Counted from the stretch's first letter, positions 6,777-15,870 are shown. The stretch: 18,953 bases of DNA from Eubacteriales bacterium (GCA_030533315.1 JAUNJL010000020.1:1-18953); one strand, 5' to 3'. The notes: generated by a model not told the origin, from the sequence alone. Numbers and translations are program-made.

Positions 6777-6819
6777 TCCCCTCTTCCCTTTCAAAAAGGA
6801 AAGGAAGGGGGGATTTTTT
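6777..6819 (+). terminator. Rho-independent terminator after the remnant
   Basis: A long pyrimidine/purine stem, about 13 bp with wobble pairs and a mismatch, forms between 6777-6790 and 6797-6812 and is followed by TTTTTT. It would insulate the downstream PBP gene. Confidence 0.75.
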
Positions 6820-6875
6820 GCGGGGTGCAAAGAATCTGGAAATTTTATTTTGGGGTTTATTTACGTATTTATATT

Positions 6876-6884
6876 TGGTATAAT
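6876..6884 (+). promoter_or_regulatory. Extended -10 promoter of the PBP gene
   Basis: TGGTATAAT gives the TGn extended -10 plus a perfect TATAAT (6879-6884). The -35 region is T-rich (TTTATT at 6856-6861) and weak, as allowed for extended -10 promoters. A start near 6891 gives a 20-nt leader with AAAGGAGG before the ATG. Confidence 0.75.
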
Positions 6885-6910
6885 GGAACGGATCATAAAG
6901 GAGGAATACC

Positions 6911-9520
6911 ATGAACTACGGAAAAAAATCGACCTCAAGGAAGAGAAATTCCCTGATCTCCCGTTCTTCCATGATGGGAAAGCGGGCTCATGTCTCGTTG
7001 ATCAGGGTTCTTTTTATATTCTTGATCACCCTCTGCGTAGTGGTTGCCTGTACCGGTATTGGTTCTGTCCGGGGCGTCATAGCCAATGCCCCCGACGTGG
7101 ACAGCGTGGATATCATGCCCCTGGGCTATGCCTCGTTCCTTTACGACGGCAACGGTAATCAGATCCGCAAGCTGGCCGCCCCTGACGCCAACCGCCTCCC
7201 GGTGTCCATCGAGCAGATCCCCGAGGATCTTCAGCACGCGGTGGTAGCCATTGAGGATGAGCGTTTTTACGAGCACAACGGCATCGACGTGCGAGGCATT
7301 CTCCGAGCAGGAGTAAAGGCCCTCACCTCCGGCAGCCTGTCGGAGGGCGCCAGTACCATCACACAGCAGCTGCTGAAAAACAACGTCTTCACCAACTGGA
7401 CCAACGAGTCCACCCAGATCGAGCGTATCACCCGAAAGCTTCAGGAGCAGTTCCTGGCCGTCCAGATCGAGAAAAAGATCGGGGACAAAAGCGTGATCCT
7501 GGAAAACTATATGAACACCATCAACCTGGGCGCCGGAGCCTACGGCGTTCAGGCGGCGGCCCGCCAATATTTCAACAAGGACGTATGGGATCTTAATCTT
7601 TCCGAATGCGCCACCCTTGCGGGCATCACCCAGGCTCCCACCAAATACAACCCGATCGAAAATCCCAAGGACAACGCCAAGAGGCGCAAGGAGGTCCTGG
7701 TACACATGCTGGAGCAGGGCTATATCGACCAGGCACAGTATGAAGCGGCCCTGAACGACGACGTCTACTCCCGCATCCAGGAAGCCCAGGCTGCCAAGAC
7801 CAGCAGGGAGAGCAAGGTCTACACCTATTTTGAGGACGAGGTGACCGGTCAGGTCATCAACGATCTGATGAACATCAAGGGCTACACCAAGACTCAGGCC
7901 CAGAACATGCTTTACAGCGGCGGCCTGAAGATCATGACCACCCAGGACCCGGCCATCCAAAGCATCCTGGACGAGGAATATGCGAATCCGGCCAATTATC
8001 CTGATTACGTGCAGTATGCCCTGGATTATGCCCTGACCGTCAAAAGCCCGGAGGGTGAGGAGGTCAATTACAGCAAGGAGATGATGAAGCTGTACTTCCA
8101 GAACGAGGATTCCTCCTTTGACCTGCTCTTTGATTCCCCGGAGGAGGGACAATCCTACGTGGACCGCTACCGTTCCTCCATTTTGGCCAGCGGCAGCACC
8201 ATGGTCGCCGAGAGAGTGAACTTCGCTCCCCAGCCCCAGTCCTCCATGAGCGTCATCGATCAGAGAACCGGCTATGTGAAGGCCATCATCGGCGGCCGGG
8301 GGAAAAAGACCGCCAGCCTGACACTGAACCGAGCCACGGACACCACCCGTCAGCCCGGCTCTACCTTCAAGATCGTGTCCACCTATGCGCCGGCCCTGAA
8401 TGAGATGGGAATGTCCCTGGCCACCACCTTCATGGATGAGCCCTACAATTATCCCAACGGCGCCCCGGTCAACAACGCAAGCCGTTCCTACAGCGGCCTT
8501 GCCACCATCCGGTCCGCCATCCGCAGCTCCATCAACGTGGTGGCCGTCAAGTGCCTGGAGCAGGTGACGCCGGAGCTCGGCCTGAAGTACCTGGATAATT
8601 TCGGCTTCACCACATTGGCCCATGGAACCGACGCAGATACGGACTCCAACGGAAATGTTTGGAGTGACGCCAACCTTTCCACCGCCCTGGGAGGCATCAC
8701 CCGGGGAGTTACCAACGTGGAGCTTTGCGCCGCCTATGCCGCCATTGCAAACGGCGGAAATTATATCAAACCGATCTACTATACCAAGATCCTGGATCAC
8801 AACGGGGAGGTTCTCATCGAGAACACCCCGGCTTCCCGCTCTGTTCTGAAGGAGAGCACTGCGTACCTCCTCACAAGCGCCATGGAGGACGTGGTCCAAT
8901 ACGGCACCGGTACGGCCTGCCAGCTGAGCAACATGGCAGTGGCCGGAAAAACAGGTACCACCGAGCAGTACAACGATCTTTGGTTTGCGGGGTACACCCC
9001 TTATTACACCTGTGCCGTGTGGTCCGGGTATGACAACAACGAAAAGCTGCCAGATTACGCCCGCAATTTCCACAAAAACCTTTGGAAAAGGGTGATGACC
9101 AGGATCCACGAGGGACTGGAATACCGGGAATTTGAGAAGCCTGCCAGCGTGGAAATGGTCAGCATTTGTTCCGAAACGGGACTCCTTCCCAGAGCCGGCT
9201 GCAGCGTAATCCAGGAGTACTTCGACGTGGGAACCATGCCCACGGAGTATTGTGACCAGCATTTCTATGAGGTATATCCTATCGAGGAGGAGCTGGGCGA
9301 GATCGATACGGAGATACAGGAGGAGATACCTGCCCCGGACGGGGAAAGCACCGGCGAGGACACCTCCGGCGGCGATACCTCTGGGGAAGATCCCGCAGGC
9401 GGCGACACCTCTGAGGGAGATCCCGCAGGCGGCGACACTTCCGGCGGTGATGCCGCAGGCGGTGACGGCTCCGGCGGCGGCGAAGACTACAGCGGAGACG
9501 ACATCATTTATTACGAATAA
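6911..9520 (+). CDS. Class A penicillin-binding protein (transglycosylase/transpeptidase)
   Basis: This bifunctional enzyme polymerises and cross-links peptidoglycan outside the membrane. The 869-residue protein has a short basic cytosolic N-terminus, one membrane segment at about residues 30-50, and a GT51 glycosyltransferase domain with IEDERFYEHNGID (catalytic Glu about 115) and EGASTITQQLLKN. The penicillin-binding domain follows with SxxK as STFK (484-487), SxN as SIN (540-542) and KTGT (680-683). From about residue 811 the tail is a Gly/Asp/Ser/Thr repeat. It fits the PBP1a group (ponA/pbpA-like); I give no symbol because paralogues are common. The start has AAAGGAGGAATACC. It is monocistronic, with its own promoter and terminator. 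Confidence 0.95.
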   Translation: MNYGKKSTSRKRNSLISRSSMMGKRAHVSLIRVLFIFLITLCVVVACTGIGSVRGVIANAPDVDSVDIMPLGYASFLYDGNGNQIRKLAAPDANRLPVSIEQIPEDLQHAVVAIEDERFYEHNGIDVRGILRAGVKALTSGSLSEGASTITQQLLKNNVFTNWTNESTQIERITRKLQEQFLAVQIEKKIGDKSVILENYMNTINLGAGAYGVQAAARQYFNKDVWDLNLSECATLAGITQAPTKYNPIENPKDNAKRRKEVLVHMLEQGYIDQAQYEAALNDDVYSRIQEAQAAKTSRESKVYTYFEDEVTGQVINDLMNIKGYTKTQAQNMLYSGGLKIMTTQDPAIQSILDEEYANPANYPDYVQYALDYALTVKSPEGEEVNYSKEMMKLYFQNEDSSFDLLFDSPEEGQSYVDRYRSSILASGSTMVAERVNFAPQPQSSMSVIDQRTGYVKAIIGGRGKKTASLTLNRATDTTRQPGSTFKIVSTYAPALNEMGMSLATTFMDEPYNYPNGAPVNNASRSYSGLATIRSAIRSSINVVAVKCLEQVTPELGLKYLDNFGFTTLAHGTDADTDSNGNVWSDANLSTALGGITRGVTNVELCAAYAAIANGGNYIKPIYYTKILDHNGEVLIENTPASRSVLKESTAYLLTSAMEDVVQYGTGTACQLSNMAVAGKTGTTEQYNDLWFAGYTPYYTCAVWSGYDNNEKLPDYARNFHKNLWKRVMTRIHEGLEYREFEKPASVEMVSICSETGLLPRAGCSVIQEYFDVGTMPTEYCDQHFYEVYPIEEELGEIDTEIQEEIPAPDGESTGEDTSGGDTSGEDPAGGDTSEGDPAGGDTSGGDAAGGDGSGGGEDYSGDDIIYYE
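9359..9478 (+). repeat. Four 30-bp in-frame repeats in the PBP tail
   Basis: Four 30-bp units (9359-9388, 9389-9418, 9419-9448, 9449-9478) encode 10-residue variants of DPAGGDTSGG. The middle two are nearly identical in DNA, which suggests recent duplication by slippage. The segment is acidic and flexible, at the extracytoplasmic end of the protein. Confidence 0.8.
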
Positions 9521-9548
9521 GAAAAAGGAGGATGCTTTCGCATCCTCC
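9521..9548 (-). terminator. Rho-independent terminator for glcK (minus strand)
   Basis: On the minus strand GGAGGATGC-GAAA-GCATCCTCC forms a perfect 9-bp stem with a GAAA tetraloop and is followed by TTTTTC. It ends transcripts coming from glcK and sits just after the PBP stop. Confidence 0.85.
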
Positions 9549-9558
9549 CGCAACCTTG

Positions 9559-9602
9559 GCGGGCATGAGAGCTTGTGTTCTCATGCCCGCTTTTTTCTTT
9601 TT
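9559..9602 (+). terminator. Rho-independent terminator of the PBP gene
   Basis: A 12-bp stem GCGGGCATGAGA/TCTCATGCCCGC with an 8-nt loop is followed by TTTTTTCTTTTTT on the plus strand. Confidence 0.92.
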
Positions 9603-9610
9603 TGACTGTC

Positions 9611-10552
9611 TTATTTGCGGAGCACCATGCAGGCCGCCCCGTAAATACCGGCATCATTTCCCAGGCTGGCAAGCACAATAGGTGTTTCCCGGCAGCTTGG
9701 GAAGGCATATTTCCTATAATACTTCTCAATACAGTCGATCAGGGGCTGTCCTGCTTTGGAAACGCCGCCGCCGATGACGATCGTCTCCGGATCCGCCACA
9801 CAGGAGAAAACGGCAAGAGCCCTCCCCAGAATGTCTCCCACCCGATCCATCACCTGGACTGCCAGACGGTCCCCGTCTTTATAGGCATCCAGAACGGCCT
9901 TGGCGCTGATCCTCGCGCGGCCTCTCAAAACGCTCTCCTCCTGGCTTTCCCCCAGCATCCTCTCCGCCATGCGGGCGATGCCGGTGGCGGAGGCATACTG
10001 CTCCAGGCAGCCCTTGTTCCCGCAGTTGCAGGCCTCCGTCTCATGAGGATTCACGTTGGCGTGGCCCACCTCACCGCCGGCTCCGTGGAAACCGGAAACG
10101 ATCTTCCCATCTACGATGATCCCGCCTCCCACTCCGGTTCCCAAGGTCAAAAGCACCACGTTCCTGGCACCCTCTGCGGCTCCTCTCCAGGACTCTCCCA
10201 GAGCCGCAATATTGGCGTCATTTCCCGCCTTCGCCGGAAGTCCGGTAAGTGCGCTCAGCTCGCTGGCAACCGCCTTAAAGCCCCAGTGCAGATTGACTGC
10301 CATGGGAACCTCGCCTTTTTCGTTCACCGGACCGGGAATACCGATGCCCACGCCGTCCACGTTTATCTTGGAAATGCCTCTCTCCTGGATCTTGTCCCCG
10401 ATGGTCTTCGCCACGTCTGGAAGGATGGAGGAGCCTCCACCCTCTGTTCTCGTGGGGATCTCCCATTTTTCCACCAACGTGCCATCCGTCAGAAACAGGC
10501 CGCACTTGACTGTCGTTCCCCCCACATCGATCCCAAAACAATATACACCCAT
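9611..10552 (-). CDS. glcK: ROK family glucokinase
   Basis: This enzyme phosphorylates glucose to glucose 6-phosphate with ATP in the cytosol. The 313-residue protein has the phosphate-binding DVGGTTVK (9-16), GNDANIAAL with the catalytic Asp (about 112), TLGTGVGGGI (136-145) and the ROK zinc motif with His164, Cys175, Cys177 and Cys182 in the CNCGNKGCLE context. There is no N-terminal DNA-binding domain, so it is a kinase rather than a ROK repressor. The start at 10552 has AAAGGAGAAAAGGATT; an in-frame start at 10585 is less family-like. It follows hprK by 62 bp with no terminator between. Sugar specificity is inferred from the family; another hexose is possible. Confidence 0.92.
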   Translation of the reverse strand: MGVYCFGIDVGGTTVKCGLFLTDGTLVEKWEIPTRTEGGGSSILPDVAKTIGDKIQERGISKINVDGVGIGIPGPVNEKGEVPMAVNLHWGFKAVASELSALTGLPAKAGNDANIAALGESWRGAAEGARNVVLLTLGTGVGGGIIVDGKIVSGFHGAGGEVGHANVNPHETEACNCGNKGCLEQYASATGIARMAERMLGESQEESVLRGRARISAKAVLDAYKDGDRLAVQVMDRVGDILGRALAVFSCVADPETIVIGGGVSKAGQPLIDCIEKYYRKYAFPSCRETPIVLASLGNDAGIYGAACMVLRK

Positions 10553-10614
10553 AATCCTTTTCTCCTTTATGCTTTTTGGCGGCAAAATCCTTTCGCTTCG
10601 CCAGAGCGTTTCCC

Positions 10615-11547
10615 CTAACCTTCTCTTTTTCTGGAAATATTGGCCTGCACCCTCTTGTACAGCTCCTCCGCCGCATTGTACCCCATCTTTTTCTGCCTGT
10701 GATTAACTGCGGCAGATTCAACAATCACCGCCAAATTCCGGCCCGGCCGGATCGGCAGGGAATGGCAGACGATCTTGTTTCCCAGGTACTCCGTATATTC
10801 CTCGTGAAGCCCCAGACGGTCATACTCCTTGTCCCTGTCCCATTCCTCCAGCTTGATCACAAGATCCACCGCCTGGGTATCCTTCACGCTCTCCACGCCG
10901 AACAGGGTCTTCACGTCAATGATGCCGATGCCCCTCAGCTCAATGAAGTGTTTCGTAATATCCGGGGCGGATCCCACCAGGGTCACGTCGCTGACCTTGC
11001 GCAGCTCCACCACGTCATCGCTGACCAGGCGGTGCCCCCTTTTCAGAAGCTCCAGAGCCGCCTCGCTTTTTCCGATACCGCTCTCACCGGTGATGAGAAC
11101 GCCCTCGCCATATACATCCACCAGCACCCCGTGAATGGAAATGCAGGGTGCCAGCTGTACGCCCAGCCAACGGATGATCTCCGCCATGAAGCTGGATGTG
11201 GTCCTCTCTGTCACAAAGGTGGGAACCCTGTATTTGTAGGCCTGATTGATCATGTCCTGAGACGGCCTCGTCATGGTGCTGAATACCACGCAGGGAATCT
11301 TACTGGAGATAAAACGCTCATATTTAAACTGGCGTTCCTCATCGCTGAGCTGCATCAGATACGTGTACTCCACATACCCAATGATCTGCACCCGCTCATT
11401 GGCAAAATGCTCCAGGTAACCGGTCAGCTGTAGAGCAGGCCGGTTGATTTCCGCCGTCTTCACATAAATCTCCGTAAGGTCGATATCCGGCGTCAGGTTG
11501 GTTAAATCCAGTTCCTGAGCCAATTTCTGCAACTGTACGCCTTTCAT
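10615..11547 (-). CDS. hprK: HPr kinase/phosphorylase
   Basis: HprK phosphorylates and dephosphorylates Ser46 of HPr, setting carbon catabolite repression through CcpA in Gram-positive bacteria. The 310-residue protein has an N-terminal domain of about 130 residues, the Walker A GESGIGKS (154-161), nearby SIHG with His139 and SDDVV with the catalytic acids, and the family signature ELRGIGIIDVKTLFG (203-217). The start has AGAAGGAGATAAAGAGCT. It has its own promoter at 11617-11646 and a perfect inverted repeat in the leader. It is followed by a glucokinase gene, which fits sensing of sugar phosphates. Confidence 0.97.
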   Translation of the reverse strand: MKGVQLQKLAQELDLTNLTPDIDLTEIYVKTAEINRPALQLTGYLEHFANERVQIIGYVEYTYLMQLSDEERQFKYERFISSKIPCVVFSTMTRPSQDMINQAYKYRVPTFVTERTTSSFMAEIIRWLGVQLAPCISIHGVLVDVYGEGVLITGESGIGKSEAALELLKRGHRLVSDDVVELRKVSDVTLVGSAPDITKHFIELRGIGIIDVKTLFGVESVKDTQAVDLVIKLEEWDRDKEYDRLGLHEEYTEYLGNKIVCHSLPIRPGRNLAVIVESAAVNHRQKKMGYNAAEELYKRVQANISRKREG

Positions 11548-11583
11548 AGCTCTTTATCTCCTTCTGTTTGATTTGCAATGGCC

Positions 11584-11603
11584 GTAAATGGCAGTCCATT
11601 TAC
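11584..11603. repeat. Perfect 8-bp inverted repeat in the hprK leader
   Basis: GTAAATGG-CAGT-CCATTTAC is a perfect dyad with a 4-base centre. It starts about 7 bp after the predicted hprK transcription start, so it could be an operator or a leader hairpin. It is AT-rich and has no T-run after it, so it is not a terminator. Confidence 0.7.
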
Positions 11604-11616
11604 TCCGCTGTTTCCC

Positions 11617-11646
11617 ATTATATCACACAACGGCTCTTCTCTTCAA
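11617..11646 (-). promoter_or_regulatory. Sigma-A promoter of hprK
   Basis: On the minus strand TTGAAG (11641-11646) is followed after 18 bp by TATAAT (11617-11622), with TGA just before it giving an extended -10. The -35 overlaps the uvrC stop codon. Transcription would start near 11610. Confidence 0.78.
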
Positions 11647-13568
11647 TGAATGTCTTTTATTTTTGCCTCTTTCTGCAATGGCCCGGCAGCCGTCCCGGCG
11701 GTTTTTCCCGGACCCTTCTCCCCAGTCCCATGAAAAAAATCGTACACCTGCCTGGCACTGCCTGCATTCATGGATTCCGTGGCCGCCAGCTCCTCCAGGG
11801 TGGCGTCCCGGATGTTCTCCAGGGACTTAAACCGGCGCATAAGCGCCTTTCTCCTAGTCTCCCCAATACCGGGAATATCATCCAAAAGGGAATGCACCTG
11901 CTCCTTGCTCCGAAGAGAACGATGAAATTCGATGGCAAACCGGTGGGCCTCATCCTGTATCCTGGTGATCAGCTTAAAGCCCTCGCTCCCGGTGTCAATG
12001 GGAATCTCCACATTGTTGTAGTACAAGCCCCTGGTTCTGTGGCTGTCGTCCTTCACCATCCCGCAGACGGGAATCTTCATTCCCAGGCTGTCCAGCACCT
12101 TGAGGGCAATGTTCACCTGCCCCCGTCCTCCGTCCATGAGGATCAGATCCGGCAGGAGGGCAAAGCTGTCAAACTCTCCCTTTGCCTCGTGGGTAAACCG
12201 CCTGGTGAGAACCTCCTCCATGCTGGCGTAATCGTTGGGCCCCTGCACCCATTTGATCTTGAATTTTCGGTAATCCGAGCGCTTGGGCCTCCCCTTTTCA
12301 TAAACCACCATGGAACCCACGGACTCGAAGCCGCTGATGTTGGAAATGTCGTAGGCTTCCATCCGCACCAGCCTTTCCAGTCCCAGCCATCCCTGTATCT
12401 CCTTGACGGCTCCGATGGTGCGTCCCTCCTCCCGCCGGATCCGCTCCCGGTCCTTCGTGAGAACGAGCCTTGCGTTTTCGGCGGCAAGCTCCACCAGCTT
12501 TTCCTTCGTGCCTTTTTTTGGTACCCGCAGGTAGACCCTCTGTCCCCTTCTGGAGGAAAGCCATTCTTCCATGAGATCCTGCTCCTCGATCTCCGTCTGC
12601 AGAATGATCTCGCGGGGGATAAAGGGCGTCCCCGCATAAAACTGCTTCAGAAAGCTTAGGAGCACCTGGGCCCTGGAATCCCCCCTGGCCACCCGGAGAA
12701 AGAAATGGTCCCGGCCAATCATCCTTCCGCCCCGCATGAAAAAGACCTGCACCACCGCATCCTGCTCCCGAAGATCCAGGCTTTCCTCCATGGAAACCGC
12801 CAGAATGTCCTTATCCTCCTGTCCATGTGAGGTGATTTTCTGACGCTCCCCGATCTTCTGGATGCTTTGAATCAGATCCCGGTATTCCATGGCATCCTCA
12901 AAGCGCATCTCCTGGGAGGCCTCCTCCATTTTTCCCGTGAGGGCACTGATGGTTTCCTGGAAATCCCCGTTTAAAAACCGCAGTACCTGATCGATATTTT
13001 TTTTGTATTCCTCCTGGCTGACATAGCCCTGACAAGGCGCCCCGCACTGCCTCATATGGTAATAAAGGCAGGGCCTCTCTTTTTTCTGGTCTCTCGGGAG
13101 CACCCTGCTGCAGGACCGGACCTGGTAGAGCTTTCGCACCAGCTCGATCACGTCCTTCACCGCTCCCGCACTTGTGTAGGGGCCAAAATACCGGGACTTA
13201 TCCTTCTTCATGGTCCTGGAAAACAGCACCCTGGGATAGGGCTCGCTGGTGGTGACCTTGATAAAGGGATAAGTCTTGTCATCCTTCAGCATGGTGTTGT
13301 ACTTCGGCCGGTGCTCCTTGATCAGATTGCACTCCAGCACCAGCGCTTCCAGCTCTGAGTCCGTAACGATGTATTCAAAGCGGGAAATATGGGTGACCAT
13401 CTGCTCGATCTTCACACCCTTGTTCCGGCTGCTCTGGAAATACTGGCGCACCCTGTTTTTCAGGCTGACCGCCTTCCCCACGTAGATGATCTCGTCCTTT
13501 TCCCCGTGCATGATATAGACCCCCGGACTTGCGGGAAGCTTTTTCAGCTCTTCTTCTATCTGGAACAT
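11643..13568 (-). CDS. uvrC: Excinuclease ABC subunit C
   Basis: UvrC makes both incisions around bulky DNA damage in nucleotide excision repair, recruited by UvrB. The 641-residue protein has the GIY-YIG nuclease domain at the N-terminus (PGVYIM, then IIYVGKA near 27-33), a cysteine-containing middle region, and a UVR/UvrB-binding coiled coil near 200-240 ([13 protein letters not shown]). An RNase H-like endonuclease domain with [11 protein letters not shown] and a C-terminal helix-hairpin-helix ([15 protein letters not shown]) follow. The length is normal. The start has TGAGGTAGAAGCC upstream. No separate promoter is evident in the 78-bp gap after ftsH, so read-through past that terminator may supply it. 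Confidence 0.97.
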   Translation of the reverse strand: MFQIEEELKKLPASPGVYIMHGEKDEIIYVGKAVSLKNRVRQYFQSSRNKGVKIEQMVTHISRFEYIVTDSELEALVLECNLIKEHRPKYNTMLKDDKTYPFIKVTTSEPYPRVLFSRTMKKDKSRYFGPYTSAGAVKDVIELVRKLYQVRSCSRVLPRDQKKERPCLYYHMRQCGAPCQGYVSQEEYKKNIDQVLRFLNGDFQETISALTGKMEEASQEMRFEDAMEYRDLIQSIQKIGERQKITSHGQEDKDILAVSMEESLDLREQDAVVQVFFMRGGRMIGRDHFFLRVARGDSRAQVLLSFLKQFYAGTPFIPREIILQTEIEEQDLMEEWLSSRRGQRVYLRVPKKGTKEKLVELAAENARLVLTKDRERIRREEGRTIGAVKEIQGWLGLERLVRMEAYDISNISGFESVGSMVVYEKGRPKRSDYRKFKIKWVQGPNDYASMEEVLTRRFTHEAKGEFDSFALLPDLILMDGGRGQVNIALKVLDSLGMKIPVCGMVKDDSHRTRGLYYNNVEIPIDTGSEGFKLITRIQDEAHRFAIEFHRSLRSKEQVHSLLDDIPGIGETRRKALMRRFKSLENIRDATLEELAATESMNAGSARQVYDFFHGTGEKGPGKTAGTAAGPLQKEAKIKDIH

Positions 13569-13603
13569 ATGGCTTCTACCTCATCCCTTTCTGCGCATTT
13601 TAG

Positions 13604-13629
13604 TGAAAAGAACCGGGATCTCTCCCGGC
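13604..13629 (-). terminator. Rho-independent terminator of ftsH
   Basis: On the minus strand GCCGGGA-GAGA-TCCCGGT forms a 7-bp stem (one G-T pair) with a GAGA loop, followed by TCTTTTC. The T-run is short, so some read-through into uvrC is likely. Confidence 0.7.
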
Positions 13630-13646
13630 TCCTTTTTACGTTCTTC

Positions 13647-15644
13647 TTATGCTTCCCCCATCACCGGAGCACCCGGCACAGGCTCTTTCTTTTCTTCCTC
13701 CGGCTCCTCCAGGGTCGGCTCGTCCAGAGTCAGCTCATCCAGATCCTCGGGAATGTCCATCCCTTTTTCCACAGCCCGGAAGATCTTCATAAATTCTTTT
13801 CCGGTGATGGTCTCCTTTTTGATCAGGTATTCTGCGATCTTGTCCAGGGCGTCCCGATGGCTGCCGATCAGACTCTTCGCCTCCTCGTAGGAGTGATGGA
13901 GCAGCTCCATCACCTCATGATCCACCTCAGTGGCGGTACGGTCGCCGCAGTTCAGGACCACCCGGCCCGTCAGATACTGATCCTCCTGGGTGGCAAGTCC
14001 CATCAATCCAAACTTCCGGGACATCCCATACTGGGTGATCATGGCCCGGGCAACCTTGGTAGCCTGCTCGATGTCATTGGAGGCACCGGTGGTCACGGTG
14101 TCAAAGACGATCTCCTCCGCAGCCCGGCCTCCCAAATACCCTACCAGCATGGCCTCCAGCTCCTTCTGGGTATTCAGGTATTTCTCCTCCTCGGGCACCT
14201 GCATCACGTAGCCAAGGGCCCCCATGGTACGGGGCACGATGGTGATCTTCTGCACCGGCTCCGCATCCTTCTGCAGGGCGCTCACCAGGGCGTGTCCCAC
14301 CTCATGGTAAGAGACGATCCTCCGCTCCTGCGCACTGAGAATGCGGTCCTTTTTCTCCTTGCCTACCAGCACCACCTCCACGGATTCCAGAAGATCCTTC
14401 TGGGACACCGCTCTCCGTCCGCTTTTCACCGCCAGAATCGCCGCCTCGTTGACCATATTGGCCAGGTCGGAGCCCACCGCACCGGAGGTAGCCAGGGCGA
14501 TGGCATCAAAATCCACCGTCTCATCCAGCAGCACGTTCTTCGCATGGACCTTCAGGATATCCACTCGTCCCTTCAGGTCCGGTCTCTCCACGATCACTCT
14601 TCTGTCAAAGCGCCCCGGGCGCAGAAGAGCAGGATCCAGAACCTCCGGCCGGTTGGTGGCGGCCAGGATCAGGATTCCCTTGGAGGTGTCAAAGCCGTCC
14701 ATCTCCGCCAGAAGCTGATTCAGGGTCTGCTCCCTCTCATCGTTCCCGCCGCCGTAATGGGAATCCCGGCTTTTTCCAATGGCATCGATCTCGTCGATGA
14801 ACACGATACAGGGAGCGTTTTTCTTTGCCTCCTCAAAAAGATCCCGGACGCGGGAGGCTCCCACGCCCACAAACATCTCCACAAATTCCGAGCCGGACAG
14901 GGAAAAGAAGGGGACGTGAGCCTCCCCCGCCACTGCCTTTGCCAGCAGGGTCTTGCCCGTGCCGGGCGGTCCCACCAGGAGCGCTCCCTTGGGAAGCTTG
15001 GCTCCGATGGTGGTGTACTTGCCAGGATTGTGGAGGAAATCCACAACCTCCTGGAGGGACTCCTTCGCCTCCTCCTGCCCGGCCACGTCCTTAAAGGTCA
15101 CACCTGTCTCCTTCTGGATATAGGCCTTTGCCCGGCTTTTTCCAACGCCCATCATACCTCCCCCCCTGTTCATGCGGCGCATGAAGATCATCAGAAGGGC
15201 GAACAGCAGCAGGGTGGGGAGAAGAACGCTGAGCATCATCGCCATAAACTCTCCCAAGGCGTCGGGCGGCTCCCTTTTGAAGATGATCCCCGTACCCTCC
15301 AGGCGCTGGGTCAGCGCATTTTCATCTTCCACCTGATTGGTGTAATAGGTCAGCTCCTGATAAGGGCTGCGCTGCTTTTTGGGCACGATGGTCAGGGTGC
15401 CGGACTGAAGCGTCACCTCCCTGATCTGGTCCTTTTCAACCATGTCAATAAATTTATCATAAGTAATCTCGCTGGAATTGTCTTTCAGCATATTGGTAAA
15501 AAGGCCAAAGCACACCAAGGTCACTAAAAGACAGATCAGAAAAGCCAGAATAGACTGATGATTTTTATTTGGTCCCTGGTTCAGAGGGTCCCGGTTGTGG
15601 TCCGGACGGTTTCCATTGGGATTATGATCCATGTTATTATCCAT
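13647..15644 (-). CDS. ftsH: ATP-dependent zinc metalloprotease FtsH
   Basis: FtsH is a membrane-anchored hexameric AAA+ protease that degrades misfolded membrane proteins and some regulators. The 665-residue protein has an Asn-rich cytosolic head, a first membrane helix at about 31-52, an extracytoplasmic domain, and a second helix at about 136-156. The AAA module follows with Walker A GPPGTGKT (225-232), Walker B VFIDEID (281-287) and the second region of homology around [19 protein letters not shown]. The zinc site is HEVGH (447-451), where HEAGH is more usual; both zinc histidines and the glutamate are kept. The C-terminus is acidic. AGAGGAGGAACAAG precedes the ATG, and a near-consensus promoter lies at 15672-15700. 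Confidence 0.97.
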   Translation of the reverse strand: MDNNMDHNPNGNRPDHNRDPLNQGPNKNHQSILAFLICLLVTLVCFGLFTNMLKDNSSEITYDKFIDMVEKDQIREVTLQSGTLTIVPKKQRSPYQELTYYTNQVEDENALTQRLEGTGIIFKREPPDALGEFMAMMLSVLLPTLLLFALLMIFMRRMNRGGGMMGVGKSRAKAYIQKETGVTFKDVAGQEEAKESLQEVVDFLHNPGKYTTIGAKLPKGALLVGPPGTGKTLLAKAVAGEAHVPFFSLSGSEFVEMFVGVGASRVRDLFEEAKKNAPCIVFIDEIDAIGKSRDSHYGGGNDEREQTLNQLLAEMDGFDTSKGILILAATNRPEVLDPALLRPGRFDRRVIVERPDLKGRVDILKVHAKNVLLDETVDFDAIALATSGAVGSDLANMVNEAAILAVKSGRRAVSQKDLLESVEVVLVGKEKKDRILSAQERRIVSYHEVGHALVSALQKDAEPVQKITIVPRTMGALGYVMQVPEEEKYLNTQKELEAMLVGYLGGRAAEEIVFDTVTTGASNDIEQATKVARAMITQYGMSRKFGLMGLATQEDQYLTGRVVLNCGDRTATEVDHEVMELLHHSYEEAKSLIGSHRDALDKIAEYLIKKETITGKEFMKIFRAVEKGMDIPEDLDELTLDEPTLEEPEEEKKEPVPGAPVMGEA

Positions 15645-15671
15645 CTTGTTCCTCCTCTTGTTATCCTTCTC

Positions 15672-15700
15672 ATTATAAAGAGAAATCCAGGATAAATCAA
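15672..15700 (-). promoter_or_regulatory. Sigma-A promoter of ftsH
   Basis: On the minus strand TTGATT (15695-15700), 17 bp, TATAAT (15672-15677). The start near 15665 leaves a leader of about 20 nt that is mostly ribosome binding site. Confidence 0.82.
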
Positions 15701-15841
15701 CCGCCAGATCGTGAAATTATCCTAATAAATTATTTCCCAGATGATCCGGCCTGCCATTTTCACTCCGCCGAAAAAGGACAGGCCCCTCCATTTCAACGGC
15801 CAAGGTCCGGCTCCTGGCCACTGAACTTTTGTATTTTTCTA
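15701..15841. other. Spacer between the divergent ftsH and DUF1846 promoters
   Basis: No gene is seen. Two inverted repeats are present: GGCCTG (15748-15753) with CAGGCC (15779-15784), and GGCCAAGG (15798-15805) with CCTGGCC (15813-15819, one bulged A). The second is followed by ACTTTTGTATTTTTC, so it could be a weak plus-strand terminator or a leftover of one. Confidence 0.4.
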
Positions 15842-15870
15842 TCCACAAAAAGTCCTTTCTGTAGTATACT
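15842..15870 (+). promoter_or_regulatory. Sigma-A promoter of the DUF1846 gene
   Basis: TCCACA (15842-15847), 17 bp, TATACT (15865-15870). A start near 15877 gives a 5' leader of about 135 nt before the ATG at 16012, longer than the other leaders in the window. Confidence 0.65.

Noticed and set aside
6935..9553. An 872-codon open frame on the minus strand across the PBP gene
   Set aside because: It mirrors the PBP codons in the opposite frame, is rich in Gly/Val/His as antisense of GC-rich genes usually is, and has no recognisable domain. The plus-strand frame has all PBP motifs.
13389..15527. A 712-codon open frame on the plus strand across uvrC and ftsH
   Set aside because: It is a shadow of FtsH and UvrC; His/Leu/Gln-rich and without domain signatures, and it spans two real genes and a terminator.
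13647..15644. HEVGH instead of HEAGH in FtsH as a sign of lost activity
   Set aside because: The zinc histidines and catalytic glutamate are intact; the substituted position is a small hydrophobic residue that varies in the family.
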